Shown: positions 1-8,707, counted from the stretch's first letter. The stretch is 43,254 nt of DNA from Candidatus Zixiibacteriota bacterium (GCA_024231855.1 JAAEQD010000313.1:1-43254); one strand, 5' to 3'. Notes: generated from the letters alone by a model not told the origin. Numbers and translations are program-made.

Positions 1-1519
1 ATCTGGATCAATTGAAACCATCGGAGCGCCTTCCCGAGGAGAAGGCCAGGGCCCGCTATTGGGGATTTCCCTCCAAATGAATGTATTTAAATCAAGCGCC
101 CATAAATCATTTAATCTGGTATACATATCGCGCCCGCCAAAAACCACCATCTCACTTGTGTTCTGCGAATAAACCCCGTAACAATTAAATCTCGGTATGG
201 GCCAGGGCGAGGCATCGGGCACTTGTTGTGTCCAGACTAAAGTTGCGAGATCTAAAATCCAAACATCATTGGTAATATCACCCGAATCATATACGCCGCC
301 AAATAATATCATGCTATTGGTAAGCGGATTGTAAATCGCGGCATGATCCCTCAATCCCTCCGGACCATCGTTGCTTGCTATCAGCTCGTCCCATATTAAG
401 GTATTTTCATCCATAGCCCACATATCATCCAGCTCTTTGCCATATGTAATCGCCATTCCCCCGAAAATAACCATTCTTTCTCCCACAACATCATGAATCG
501 CGGAATGACCGGATCGTACCGGGGGTTTGGGATCGCCCGTATCGCAAAAAGTCCAGACTTCGCTGCCTACCTCTTCCCAATCCAGAAAATAGGTATCGTT
601 GAAAATATCACCCGGGCCGTAATCTCCACCGGCGAAAATGGCTATCTTGTGGCCGCCGAAACTCTCGACTATTGAATGATAACCTCGACCGGCGGGAATA
701 TCTCCGGTTGGCGTTAATTCAGTATAGCTATCCGTGTTCAGGTCGAACTGCCAAAGATCTTCAAAAGCACCAAGATAATCAAGAGGTGTACCGCCATGGA
801 TCAAAACACGATTGTTGACTGTATCGTAGGCCAAAGAACAACGTCTTCGCCCTTCAGGCAAAGGATCAGGGGGATCGTACTCTGTCCATTGATTTAAAGC
901 CAGATCGAATGTCCAGATATCATTGTAATGTGAAACAGCCGGGTCATAACCGCCAAACATGAGAAAATCATCCGGACCAATCATGACCATCGGAGCGCCT
1001 TCTCGAGGAGAAGGCCAGAGCGGCAGGTAGGGGATTTGCCTCCAGGTGTATGTAGTTAAATCAAGCGCCCATAAATCATCTAATCTGGAACTCAAATTAC
1101 GCCCGCCGAATACTACCATCTCATTAGTGTTCTGCGAGTAAACTCCATAACAATTGAACCTCGGTATGGGCCAGGTCTCGGTATCGGCTATTTGCTGAGT
1201 CCAGACTAAAGTTCCGAGATCCAAAATCCAAACATCATCGGTGATAGCACCTGAATTATATACACCGCCAAAAAAGATCATGCTATTGTTGACCGGATCG
1301 TAAATCGCGGCATGATCCCTTAAACCCACGGGACCATCGTTGCTTGCTTCCAGTTCACTCCATACGAAAGTGTTATTATCCATCGCCCACATGTCATCAC
1401 GTTCGATGCCATAAGTATCCGCCATTCCACCAAAGATAATCATCCTATCTCCGGCAAGATCATTAATCGCGGAATGACCCGATCGAGATGGGGGCAACGG
1501 ATCACCCTCATCGGTGTAA
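1..1519. repeat. 969-bp in-frame tandem repeat encoding kelch propellers
   Basis: Position 1 aligns with position 970, and the motif gtccagac at 551 aligns with that at 1520, giving a period of 969 bp with high nucleotide identity by eye. The left copy is cut by the window edge. A third, more diverged copy lies in the gene at 1947-3293. Confidence 0.85.
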
Positions 1520-1605
1520 GTCCAGACTTCATTTAATGCGCCTACAGGTGATGCGAGAAAGACCAGAACTACCATCAAAACGAAAGTTTTAATCAAATTA
1601 GCCAC
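1..1605 (-). CDS. Secreted protein with two tandem kelch beta-propellers (3' end outside window)
   Basis: The reading frame is open from a GTG at 1605 to the window edge (535 codons seen), so the C-terminus is missing. GTG is chosen because it follows AAGGAGG and aligns with the ATG of the neighbouring paralogue; the first residues (VANLIKTFVLMVVLVFLAS) form a signal peptide. The mature part has kelch repeats of the form HSAI...MIIFGG...DDMWAMD...W, six per propeller. After propeller one (to about residue 342, FLDWEE) a second begins directly with EVWTFCDTGDPKPP. The two copies lie exactly 969 bp (323 codons) apart, so this is an in-frame internal duplication. Six-bladed kelch propellers usually bind proteins or glycans; no catalytic function can be assigned. 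The paralogue at 1947-3293 has one propeller plus a dockerin-like tail, so this gene may also end in one, but that is not visible here. Confidence 0.85.
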   Translation of the reverse strand, partial: MANLIKTFVLMVVLVFLASPVGALNEVWTYTDEGDPLPPSRSGHSAINDLAGDRMIIFGGMADTYGIERDDMWAMDNNTFVWSELEASNDGPVGLRDHAAIYDPVNNSMIFFGGVYNSGAITDDVWILDLGTLVWTQQIADTETWPIPRFNCYGVYSQNTNEMVVFGGRNLSSRLDDLWALDLTTYTWRQIPYLPLWPSPREGAPMVMIGPDDFLMFGGYDPAVSHYNDIWTFDLALNQWTEYDPPDPLPEGRRRCSLAYDTVNNRVLIHGGTPLDYLGAFEDLWQFDLNTDSYTELTPTGDIPAGRGYHSIVESFGGHKIAIFAGGDYGPGDIFNDTYFLDWEEVGSEVWTFCDTGDPKPPVRSGHSAIHDVVGERMVIFGGMAITYGKELDDMWAMDENTLIWDELIASNDGPEGLRDHAAIYNPLTNSMILFGGVYDSGDITNDVWILDLATLVWTQQVPDASPWPIPRFNCYGVYSQNTSEMVVFGGRDMYTRLNDLWALDLNTFIWREIPNSGPWPSPREGAPMVSIDPD

Positions 1606-1696
1606 TCTCCGACCTCCTTCTTTAAATAAACTACTCGTTTTTGGTTATCAAGATATTAAAAACACTAATAAAGGTAAAACGTACTACTTAGTTATA

Positions 1697-1725
1697 AATT
1701 TAGTATTATCCAAATCTTTTGTCAA
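1697..1725 (-). promoter_or_regulatory. Putative sigma-70-type promoter of the double-propeller kelch gene
   Basis: On the minus strand a TTGACA (-35, 1720-1725) is followed after 17 bases by TAAATT (-10, 1697-1702), about 92 bases upstream of the GTG start. A similar pair lies at the equivalent distance upstream of the neighbouring kelch paralogue. Confidence 0.5.
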
Positions 1726-1779
1726 GTAGAAAAGTTAATGTGGATATTATTTTTCAAATAGAAAAGTCATTGCCGGATG

Positions 1780-1906
1780 CTACTTTGTCTTCAGCGCCCA
1801 TTCCTTCACAAAAGCTACAATCTCGGCAACCGCGTTGATCGCGGCGTCGATATGAGCCTCGGTGTTGAACGCGCCGATTCAAGATCGACAAGTTCTGCGC
1901 ACGCTA
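1780..1906 (-). pseudogene. Relic of the 3' end of the cysteine desulfurase-like gene
   Basis: Read on the minus strand this stretch encodes IGAFNTEAHIDAAINAVAEI and then VAFVKEWALKTK followed by a TAG stop. This matches the last 31 residues of the intact desulfurase-like protein at 3468-4655 with three changes (V to A, R to W, V to L). Homology continues upstream, more weakly, to about 1906 (about 15 of 24 bases identical), where a TGA replaces the Gly363 codon. There is no start codon or rest of the gene. It sits 1688 bp from its source, the same offset as between the two kelch gene starts, so it was copied together with the kelch gene. Confidence 0.85.
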
Positions 1907-1946
1907 AGTATTATTTTTACATTATACTGAAAATTGAATATATACA

Positions 1947-3293
1947 TCACTCGCACCCAGGCCAAGCCTCGGGGGCTTCCAACGGAAGGTCATCCGGGCT
2001 TAGCCACATCGGCGGGTATTCCGGGCAGTATTGAACATCTCCCTGGCCGCGGAAATAGGCAACCAGCTTGGTAACATCGCTGCCGATTATATTACAGTCG
2101 CCGTTGGCATCGGCGGAGTTCCAGAAGCCACCGATCAAACATGGCTGACTGGCTGGCAGGCTGCGGAAATAGTTGACCAGATACGTCACATCACCGCCTA
2201 TGACAGCCGGTGGCCAGGCGCCATTGAACATGTTGACATCGCCGGGGAGATAATCGCTGTATTCCCAATCAAGAAAATAGGTATCGCTGTAAATCTGATT
2301 CATGACGAAATCCGCTCCAGCGAAAACGATTATCTTATGGCCACCGAAATTCTCGATTACTGAATGATATCCCCGGCCGGCGGGAATATCGCCGGACTGT
2401 GCTAATTCAGCATAGGTCATCGTATTCAAGTCGAACTGCCAGAGATCACTAAAGGCAGGGTCCGTGTTATTAGGCAATCCGCCATAAATCAATACCCGAT
2501 TACTGATAGCTTCATAGGCCAAAGAACAGCGTCTTCGCCCGGTAGGTAAAGGGTCGGGGGGATCGTATTCGGTCCATTGATTTAAAACCAGATCGAATGT
2601 CCAGCCATCATTAAAATGTGGGTTGATGCCGTCATTACCGCCAAAAATGAGAAATTCATCCTGATCTATCATAACCATCGGAACGCCTGCTCGTACAGAA
2701 GGCCAAGGCTCGCCATAAGGGATTTGTCTCCAGCTATATGTAGCTAAATCAAGCGCCCATAAATCGTTTAATCTATATTCAAGGTTACGCCCGCCAAATA
2801 CTATCATTTCATTCGTGCTTTGCGAGTAAGCCCCATAACAATTGAATCTCGGTATGGGCCATGGCTCGGAATCGGCTATATGTTGAGTCCAGACTAAAGT
2901 CTCGAGATTCAAAATCCAAAAATCATTAGTAATACCACCGGAGTTATAAACCCCGCCAAAAAACATCATGCTATTCGTAATCGGATCGTAAATCGCGGCA
3001 TGAGCCCTCAATCCAGGCGGACCATCGTTGCTTGCTACCAGTTCGCTCCATACAAAAGTGGTATTATCCATCGCCCACATGTCACCCAGTACTTCGCCAT
3101 AAGTAGCCGACATCCCCCCAAATATAATCATTCTTTCTCCCACAATATCATGGATCGCGGAATGACTCGATCGTGATGGGGGTATAGGATCACCTGTATC
3201 GCATAAAGTCCAGATTCCACTTTCAACGTAATCTGGTGATAAAATTAAGATTAGAGCTGCGATAAATACTGAGGTTTTAAGCAAGTTAGCCAT
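1947..3293 (-). CDS. Secreted kelch-propeller protein with C-terminal dockerin-like domain
   Basis: A 448-residue protein. I chose the ATG at 3293 (MANLLKTSVFIAALILIL, a signal peptide) rather than an upstream in-frame TTG, because it follows AAAGAGATC and aligns with the paralogue's start. Residues about 25-340 hold six kelch repeats (HSAIHD...MIIFGG, HAAIYD...MMFFGG, YGAYSQ...MIVFGG and so on), expected to form one six-bladed propeller. After FLDWEYSDYLPGDVN comes a dockerin-like module of two EF-hand-like repeats. The first has a WPP-containing insert before VIGGDVTYLVNYFR; the second reads ADANGDCNIIGSDVTKLV. The last 30 residues have a Cys-bounded tail, PP-x-W-x-x-PDDLP-x-EAPE-x-WP-x-CE, shared with the protein at 41739-43169. 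It probably acts outside the cytoplasm through protein contacts; the partner is unknown. Confidence 0.9.
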   Translation of the reverse strand: MANLLKTSVFIAALILILSPDYVESGIWTLCDTGDPIPPSRSSHSAIHDIVGERMIIFGGMSATYGEVLGDMWAMDNTTFVWSELVASNDGPPGLRAHAAIYDPITNSMMFFGGVYNSGGITNDFWILNLETLVWTQHIADSEPWPIPRFNCYGAYSQSTNEMIVFGGRNLEYRLNDLWALDLATYSWRQIPYGEPWPSVRAGVPMVMIDQDEFLIFGGNDGINPHFNDGWTFDLVLNQWTEYDPPDPLPTGRRRCSLAYEAISNRVLIYGGLPNNTDPAFSDLWQFDLNTMTYAELAQSGDIPAGRGYHSVIENFGGHKIIVFAGADFVMNQIYSDTYFLDWEYSDYLPGDVNMFNGAWPPAVIGGDVTYLVNYFRSLPASQPCLIGGFWNSADANGDCNIIGSDVTKLVAYFRGQGDVQYCPEYPPMWLSPDDLPLEAPEAWPGCE

Positions 3294-3385
3294 TTTTTGA
3301 TCTCTTTCTATTATAATCAACTCGGTTTAGGTTATCAGGAAACCGCGAAAACTTAAAAAACGTAATAACGCACTAGGTGGTTATG

Positions 3386-3414
3386 AATATAGTGCGCGGT
3401 AAACATAGTATCAA
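3386..3414 (-). promoter_or_regulatory. Putative promoter of the kelch/dockerin gene
   Basis: On the minus strand TTGATA (3409-3414) and TATATT (3386-3391) are separated by 17 bases and lie about 93 bases upstream of the ATG at 3293. The position matches the putative promoter of the duplicated kelch gene. Confidence 0.5.
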
Positions 3415-3467
3415 TCAAAAAAGTCATTATGGATGTTATTTTCTAAAAGAAAAATCATTTTCATATA

Positions 3468-4655
3468 TCACTTTGTCTTCACCGCGCGTTCTTTCACAAA
3501 GGCTACAATCTCGGCAACCGCGTTGATCGCGGCATCGATATGAACCTCGGTGTTGAACGCGCCGATACCGAATCGACAGGTGCCGTGCATATCAAGCGTA
3601 CCCATCTGCTGATGAACAAGCGGAGCGCATTGGAGGCCGGTGCGAGTGGCGATATTGTAATCGACATCCAGCATGATCCCGACATTGCCGGCATCAAGTC
3701 CATCGATATTAATACTGATCGTCGAAAGATGTTTTTCCATGCTGTCGGCACAGTAGATATTTACCCCATCGATTTGCTTTAGCCCGGCGACCAACTTCTC
3801 GGCCAGTTTTATCTCATGGCTATAGATATTATCCATGCCGGTCTCATCGATATAGTCCTGACCGGCCCAGAGTGAAGCAATGCCAACCATATTGGGAGTA
3901 CCGTACTCCATCCGCCAGGGGTATTCCGGGAGATGGTACGGGTATGCCGAACGTACGCCGGTGCCGCCGGCTCTGGTCTGACGGATATCCAGATGTTTCC
4001 TGACACACATGCCGCCGATACCGGTTGATCCCAGAAGCGACTTATGGCCGGTAAAGGCCAACACATCGATGTTCATCTCTCTCATGTTTATCGGGACAAC
4101 GCCGGCTGTCTGGGATGAGTCTATAGCGAATGGGATATCGTGCTTTTTGCAAATCGCGCCGATTTCGTCCGCCGGTTGAATCGTACCGATCACATTCGAG
4201 CCATGATTGACAATTACCAGTTTCGTATTGGGCTTGATAGCTTTCTCGATTTCAGCGGGATCGACAAAGCCCAGCTTATCGAATGGCACATAAGTTGCCT
4301 CTACCCCATAATCGCGAACGAGATGGTTAATCGGTCGAATCACGGAATTATGTTCGAGGTTTGTCGATATCACATGATCGCCTTTGGTAAGGAGGCCGAA
4401 AATAATCAGGTTGAGGGCGTCGGTGGCGTTATAATTGAAACACAGACGTTCCGGTGAGTCCTCATCACCGCCGAAAAATTTCGTTAACCTAACGCGCAAA
4501 TCCTCGATTATATTGCCGGCTTCTATCGCCATGTCGAATCCGCTTCGCCCCGGGTTTACGCCGGTCTTTCTATAGAACTGATCCATGAATCTATAAACGT
4601 TTTCGGGCTTAGGCCACGCGGTTGCGGCGTTATCCAGATATATCAGGTCTTCCAT
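3468..4655 (-). CDS. Cysteine desulfurase-like PLP-dependent class V aminotransferase
   Basis: A 395-residue fold-type I PLP enzyme that would release sulfur from cysteine as a protein persulfide. The N-terminus reads YLDNAATAWPKP, typical of the family. The PLP-stacking His is His103 (NLEHNS), Asp179 sits in AIDSSQTAG, and the Schiff-base lysine is Lys205 in FTGHKSLLGSTGIGG. Cys343 in TRTGLQCAPLVH is at the catalytic position. The length and the CAPLVHQ-x-MGT segment fit the NifS/SufS-related subfamily that NCBI models call 'cysteine desulfurase family protein' rather than housekeeping IscS. No scaffold or Suf gene is nearby, so the sulfur acceptor is unknown. The ATG is preceded by TGGAG. 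The 3' end was duplicated to 1780-1906. Confidence 0.88.
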   Translation of the reverse strand: MEDLIYLDNAATAWPKPENVYRFMDQFYRKTGVNPGRSGFDMAIEAGNIIEDLRVRLTKFFGGDEDSPERLCFNYNATDALNLIIFGLLTKGDHVISTNLEHNSVIRPINHLVRDYGVEATYVPFDKLGFVDPAEIEKAIKPNTKLVIVNHGSNVIGTIQPADEIGAICKKHDIPFAIDSSQTAGVVPINMREMNIDVLAFTGHKSLLGSTGIGGMCVRKHLDIRQTRAGGTGVRSAYPYHLPEYPWRMEYGTPNMVGIASLWAGQDYIDETGMDNIYSHEIKLAEKLVAGLKQIDGVNIYCADSMEKHLSTISINIDGLDAGNVGIMLDVDYNIATRTGLQCAPLVHQQMGTLDMHGTCRFGIGAFNTEVHIDAAINAVAEIVAFVKERAVKTK

Positions 4656-4823
4656 TATCTACTCCAGTTTTAATTCGTACGTGCTCCTAAAGCCGTTATC
4701 GATTTTATCGAATTCGACGAATGTATTTTATTATTTTAGACAGTGTAATCAATTATTTATTGAATATCAAGTATTTCGTTTGAGCTTGCGGACAATATGG
4801 GTCTAGATTTATAATGAAATTAA

Positions 4824-6224
4824 TTACTTCGGAACAGTTGGCATCTGTAGTTGATATCGTTCTATCTTCCGGTAAAGCGTCGAGGTATCTATGCCGAGGA
4901 TTTTGGCCGCCTTGGCTTTCTGCCATTTCGTTTGAGAGAGCACAAAATATATATAGGCTTTTTCGATCGTTTCCAGGTCAGGCTGCTTACCGGAGGCAGA
5001 GACTTGTGATGTCAAGATTGAGCTGGTGGACTTGAGATTGACCGATTTATCGGCAAGTTCAGGAAAGTCGGATGGCAGTATCGCCGCACCTTTGGTTAGA
5101 ATGACCGCCCTTTCCAGCATATTTTCCAGTTGACGAACATTACCGGGCCATTTGTATGTATGTAAAAGTTCAAGCGTGTCCTCCGCTAATTCTTTTTCGG
5201 CTATTTCCATCTTGGCACAGTGACGTTTAATGAAATAGTTGGCTAATAGCATGATATCGTTTGGCCGCTTGCGCAAGGGCGGTATTGTTATCGGGAAAAC
5301 ATTCAGTCGATAAAACAGATCGGGCCGGAAGCTGCCGTTTTTCACCATCACCTCGAGGTTGGCATTGGTTGCGGCGATAATCCTGACATCCACGGTTTGA
5401 GATTTAGTATCTCCTATTGGTGTGATCGTTTTTTCCTCCAGCATTCTAAGCAGCTTCACCTGAATAGTCTGAGAAGTCTCACCTATCTCATCGAGTAGTA
5501 TAGTGCCCCCGTCGGCCGCTGTAAAAAGTCCCTGCTTGTTTTTGATTGCGCCGGTGAATGAACCTTTTACATGACCGAATAACTCCGACTCCAGAAGGGT
5601 TTCGGGCAGGGCGCCACAATTGATCGAAATAAACGGCCCGGTGGCTCGATTACTCTCCGAATGAATGGATTTTGATAAAACTTCTTTGCCCACACCTGAT
5701 TCGCCGAGTATAAGTATTGTCGTATCCGAATTGGCAACCTTCCGGGCGAGGTTCAATATTTTTTTAACCTTGGGATCATCAGAAACAAAGCCCTCGAAAC
5801 CCTGGCTAAGTTGCTGCTTCAACATCCGATTTTCGGATTTAATTTTCTTGCTTTCCTCGATTTTCTTAACAGCCAGCTTTACTTCATCGATTTTAAATGG
5901 CTTGGTAACATAATCGAAAGCGCCCTTTTTAAGGGCCTCAATTGCCGTCTCGACCGAGGCGAACGCGGTCATCACGATAAAATCGAGTTTTGGATCGATT
6001 GATTTAGCCTGCGAAAGCAACTCAATACCAGACATCTCCGGCATCATCAAGTCGGAAATGACCAAATCGAATTTATCAGTTGATTTTTGAGAGTTCTGTA
6101 GAGTTTTCAACGCGTTTTGCGCCGATGTATCAGCTAAAACACTATAGCCTTCTTTGGCAAGCATGATGCGCATGAACTCGCACATACTGCTTTCATCATC
6201 GACAACCATTATTCGGGTGGACAT
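4824..6224 (-). CDS. Sigma-54-dependent response regulator (NtrC family)
   Basis: A 466-residue protein with three domains. The receiver (1-120) has the acidic pair Asp9/Asp10, phospho-acceptor Asp58 in VISDLMMP, and Lys108 in VTKPF. The AAA+ domain (about 145-385) has Walker A GESGVGKE (174-181), Walker B TILLDEIG, and RPDLFYRLNVF near 300. The Fis-type helix-turn-helix (about 430-460) reads KAKAAKILGIDTSTLYRKI. The sigma-54-contacting loop reads GSFTGA (221-226) instead of GAFTGA, a conservative change found in some active members. It should remodel RNA polymerase-sigma-54 at enhancer-dependent promoters when phosphorylated. It stands alone, with no kinase gene adjoining, and its targets are unknown. 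Confidence 0.93.
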   Translation of the reverse strand: MSTRIMVVDDESSMCEFMRIMLAKEGYSVLADTSAQNALKTLQNSQKSTDKFDLVISDLMMPEMSGIELLSQAKSIDPKLDFIVMTAFASVETAIEALKKGAFDYVTKPFKIDEVKLAVKKIEESKKIKSENRMLKQQLSQGFEGFVSDDPKVKKILNLARKVANSDTTILILGESGVGKEVLSKSIHSESNRATGPFISINCGALPETLLESELFGHVKGSFTGAIKNKQGLFTAADGGTILLDEIGETSQTIQVKLLRMLEEKTITPIGDTKSQTVDVRIIAATNANLEVMVKNGSFRPDLFYRLNVFPITIPPLRKRPNDIMLLANYFIKRHCAKMEIAEKELAEDTLELLHTYKWPGNVRQLENMLERAVILTKGAAILPSDFPELADKSVNLKSTSSILTSQVSASGKQPDLETIEKAYIYFVLSQTKWQKAKAAKILGIDTSTLYRKIERYQLQMPTVPK

Positions 6225-6658
6225 ACAGGTATTCCTATTTTAAGTGAGACAACATTCGAGCGAATAAAAGCCATATTATCTTACTTTTCGGCTTTTTTGG
6301 AGCGGCGCTTTAGTCGAAACGATGATCCGCGGAAATTGGTTTGTAAGGCCTTGTCAAATAACGGCTTGTGTTTAATTTAAAATTAGGCATGACATCTCAT
6401 GCTGCAGGTACTTCTTTGAATATACTTCGAATTGAATGGGATCGATAGGCGGTACGCTAACCGTAAGGGAGCAAGTTTGAAGTTATTTATTCTTTATTCT
6501 CGACTACGAGCAGTATATAAGTTTTCGATTATGACCAATATATTATTTATCGAGACTAGCAATACTCATGGTGATTTATTTCGACGCGACTTAATGGAGC
6601 CAGTGTCGAATAGAAGATAAAAAAGTACCGATAGGAACAATTCAGCAGAGGATTTAGG
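6225..6658. other. 434-bp intergenic region between divergent regulators
   Basis: No convincing gene is present. An AAAAGCC...GGCTTTT inverted repeat (about 6266-6298) with a long loop could form a weak hairpin. A 62-codon frame at 6432-6620 has no ribosome-binding site or recognisable sequence. The region should hold the promoters of the genes starting at 6224 (minus) and 6659 (plus), but I cannot identify them with confidence and found no clear sigma-54 site. Confidence 0.4.
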
Positions 6659-7045
6659 ATGTTAAATAAATCCAATAATGCGATTCTCCTGGTCGAGGAT
6701 GATGAGTCCATCCGTGATTTAATGGTCAATATTATGATTCATAATAAGTATGTCCCCATGACCGCGTCATGCAGCGAAGACGCGCTTGAAATTATAAAGG
6801 CAAATGAAATAGATTTGGCTGTTATTAATTATGGTTTACCTACCGATGACGGTGTGACCTTAGCCAAGAAAATCGAGGCGATCAAGCCCGGTCTGCCAAC
6901 AATTTTAATGTCCGGTCTGAATGTTAAAAACTCTGACTGCCAAATTCGCGAGGCGGGCATTAATGATGTTATTCAGAAACCATCTAGAATAGAAAATCTT
7001 CTGGATAAAGTACGTCACAGCCTGGCTTCCGGAGTAAAAGTTTAG
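6659..7045 (+). CDS. Stand-alone receiver-domain protein lacking the phospho-acceptor Asp
   Basis: A 128-residue CheY-like receiver with no output domain. The acidic cluster Glu13-Asp14-Asp15 (LLVEDDES), Ser in TILMSGLN and Lys in VIQKPSR match the receiver fold. The strand that should carry the phospho-acceptor reads DLAVINYGLP, so the expected Asp is Asn57; the two large regulators in this window have Asp58 and Asp59 there. Such proteins usually act without phosphorylation or are controlled by binding. An AGAGG lies upstream of the ATG. Its neighbours are the NtrC-like gene (divergent) and purF (convergent), so no partner is obvious. Confidence 0.85.
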   Translation: MLNKSNNAILLVEDDESIRDLMVNIMIHNKYVPMTASCSEDALEIIKANEIDLAVINYGLPTDDGVTLAKKIEAIKPGLPTILMSGLNVKNSDCQIREAGINDVIQKPSRIENLLDKVRHSLASGVKV

Positions 7046-7205
7046 TATTCATTTGATATAATTGTTTGAGACAATATATAAGAAACGTTTGAGTTTAGAG
7101 CATTTCTATACTGCATTAGAACATTATGTTGATTATTAATAGGTAATTATTCCCTTCACTCAAAAACAGTCATTATTGATTTACAATTTTTCGCTCAAGC
7201 CGGAC

Positions 7206-8576
7206 TTAGGCCAGGTTTTGCCTATCGACCTTGATTGTATATTTCCCGGAAAAACAAGCATGGCAAAATCCGGCTTCCGGTAGGGCCGGTAAAGATAGCA
7301 GACCTTGTAATGATAGATAACCCAGTGAATCGACACCCAATCGTTTCTCAATCGCCTTAACCGAAAGGTTCGAACCGATCAGTTCTTTTTTAGTTGGCAT
7401 GTCGATACCATAGAAGCAGGGGAATTTAATCGGCGGCGATGATATACGCATGTGAACTTCTTTTGCTCCCGCCTCCCGCAGCATTTTCACCAGCTTCCTC
7501 GAGGTGGTTCCCCTGACAATAGAATCATCCACTACCACTACTCGTTTGTTTTTAAGTACACCGCGGATTGGATTGAACTTGATTTTAACATCCAGGTCGC
7601 GGATTTTTTGCTCCGGTTGAATGAACGTCCGGCCGACATAATGATTTCTGATTAAGGCTATCTCGAATGGGATACCGGTCTCTTCGGAGTAGCCTAAAGC
7701 GGCCGTATTCGAGCTGTCGGGAACCGAGATTATGATATCAGCATCGACCGGGTGTTCGCGGGCCAACTGTCGGCCCAGGCGACGGCGGACTTTATCGACA
7801 TTGCTGCCGAAAATCATCGAATCAGGACGGGAAAAATATATATATTCAAAAATGCAAAAAGCATGCTTTTTCTCGGGCAGAAGTTTATATGATTGCGGGC
7901 CGCTACCGTTCAAAACCAGTATCTCTCCCGGTTCAATATCCCGAATATATTTGGCGCCGATTATATCGAAAGCGCAGGTTTCCGAGGCCACCACCCATGA
8001 CTTACGCAGTTTGCCTAACGCCAACGGTCTTACTCCAGCCGGATCGCGTGCGGCAACCAGATTTTCGCCTGAAAGCAGAGTAAGCGAATAAGCGCCCTTG
8101 ACTTTCCTCAAAGCTTCAGCCAGAGCTTCCTCTATTCGATTTCGCCGCGATCTGGCGATTAGGTGGAGAATTACTTCGGTGTCCGAGGTGGTGGAAAAAA
8201 TCGACCCGCTGCTTTCCATTTTATCGCGCAAATAGTCATAATTAGTCAGATTACCGTTATGCCCCAGGGCCAGTTGTCCGTTTTTATAATTGATCACCAG
8301 CGGTTGGATATTGGCGCTGGATGATGAACCTGTCGTTGAGTAGCGATTGTGGCCGATAGCCCTGCGGCCTTTGAGATCTTTCAGCTTGTAAATCGAAGTA
8401 AAAACTTCATCGACTTTGCCCATACCGCTTTTCGCGTGAATAATGCTCTTATCACCGGTGGCAATACCGCAAGATTCCTGGCCCCGATGTTGCAGGGCAT
8501 ATAATCCCAGGTAGGTCAATACCGCGGCATTACGAGTGCCGGTAATTCCGAAAACTCCACATTTGTCAGCAATCAT
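7206..8576 (-). CDS. purF: Amidophosphoribosyltransferase
   Basis: A 456-residue enzyme for the first step of purine synthesis: glutamine plus PRPP to 5-phosphoribosylamine. The N-terminal Ntn glutaminase starts MIADKCGVFGITG; Cys6 is the nucleophile once the five-residue propeptide is removed. HRGQESCGIA and HNRYSTTG follow. The phosphoribosyltransferase domain has the PRPP loop VVVVDDSIVRGTTSRK. Four cysteines (CIFEYIYFSRPDS, PPIKFPCFYGIDMP and the C-terminal CHAC) match the [4Fe-4S] site of the Bacillus-type enzyme. The gene is monocistronic here with no other pur gene nearby, and has a strong promoter at 8622-8650. Confidence 0.96.
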   Translation of the reverse strand: MIADKCGVFGITGTRNAAVLTYLGLYALQHRGQESCGIATGDKSIIHAKSGMGKVDEVFTSIYKLKDLKGRRAIGHNRYSTTGSSSSANIQPLVINYKNGQLALGHNGNLTNYDYLRDKMESSGSIFSTTSDTEVILHLIARSRRNRIEEALAEALRKVKGAYSLTLLSGENLVAARDPAGVRPLALGKLRKSWVVASETCAFDIIGAKYIRDIEPGEILVLNGSGPQSYKLLPEKKHAFCIFEYIYFSRPDSMIFGSNVDKVRRRLGRQLAREHPVDADIIISVPDSSNTAALGYSEETGIPFEIALIRNHYVGRTFIQPEQKIRDLDVKIKFNPIRGVLKNKRVVVVDDSIVRGTTSRKLVKMLREAGAKEVHMRISSPPIKFPCFYGIDMPTKKELIGSNLSVKAIEKRLGVDSLGYLSLQGLLSLPALPEAGFCHACFSGKYTIKVDRQNLA

Positions 8577-8621
8577 TTAACTACCTTATTTTTTAAACCG
8601 ATACACTACATTGAAGGAGAA

Positions 8622-8650
8622 ATAATATTGACTGGGCAAATGGTTGTCAA
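8622..8650 (-). promoter_or_regulatory. Near-consensus sigma-70 promoter of purF
   Basis: On the minus strand TTGACA (8645-8650) and TATTAT (8622-8627) are 17 bases apart, predicting a start about 38 bases upstream of the purF ATG. This is the best housekeeping-type promoter in the window. Confidence 0.75.
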
Positions 8651-8707
8651 GTATATTACCGCCTTAAGGCTTCATATTTTTAGGCCTGAAATTTGCATGA
8701 TATTTGA

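Larger units (their letters stand above)
1520..1906. repeat. Segmental duplication (paired with 3208-3594)
   Basis: The kelch signal-peptide region (1520 versus 3208), the intergenic spacer and the desulfurase 3' end (1783 versus 3471) all align at the same offset of 1688 bp. The two stretches are therefore collinear without net insertion or deletion. The kelch coding parts continue the duplication to the left. Confidence 0.8.

Noticed and set aside
1777..2363. Plus-strand open frames at 1777-2034 and 2031-2363
   Set aside because: They run antisense to the desulfurase relic and the dockerin-encoding end of the kelch gene and have no ribosome-binding site or family features.
6432..6620. A 62-codon open frame
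   Set aside because: It starts with TTG, lacks a ribosome-binding site, and the translation is not recognisable; treated as chance.
6225..6658. A sigma-54 promoter between the divergent regulators
   Set aside because: No GG-N10-GC with acceptable flanks was found.
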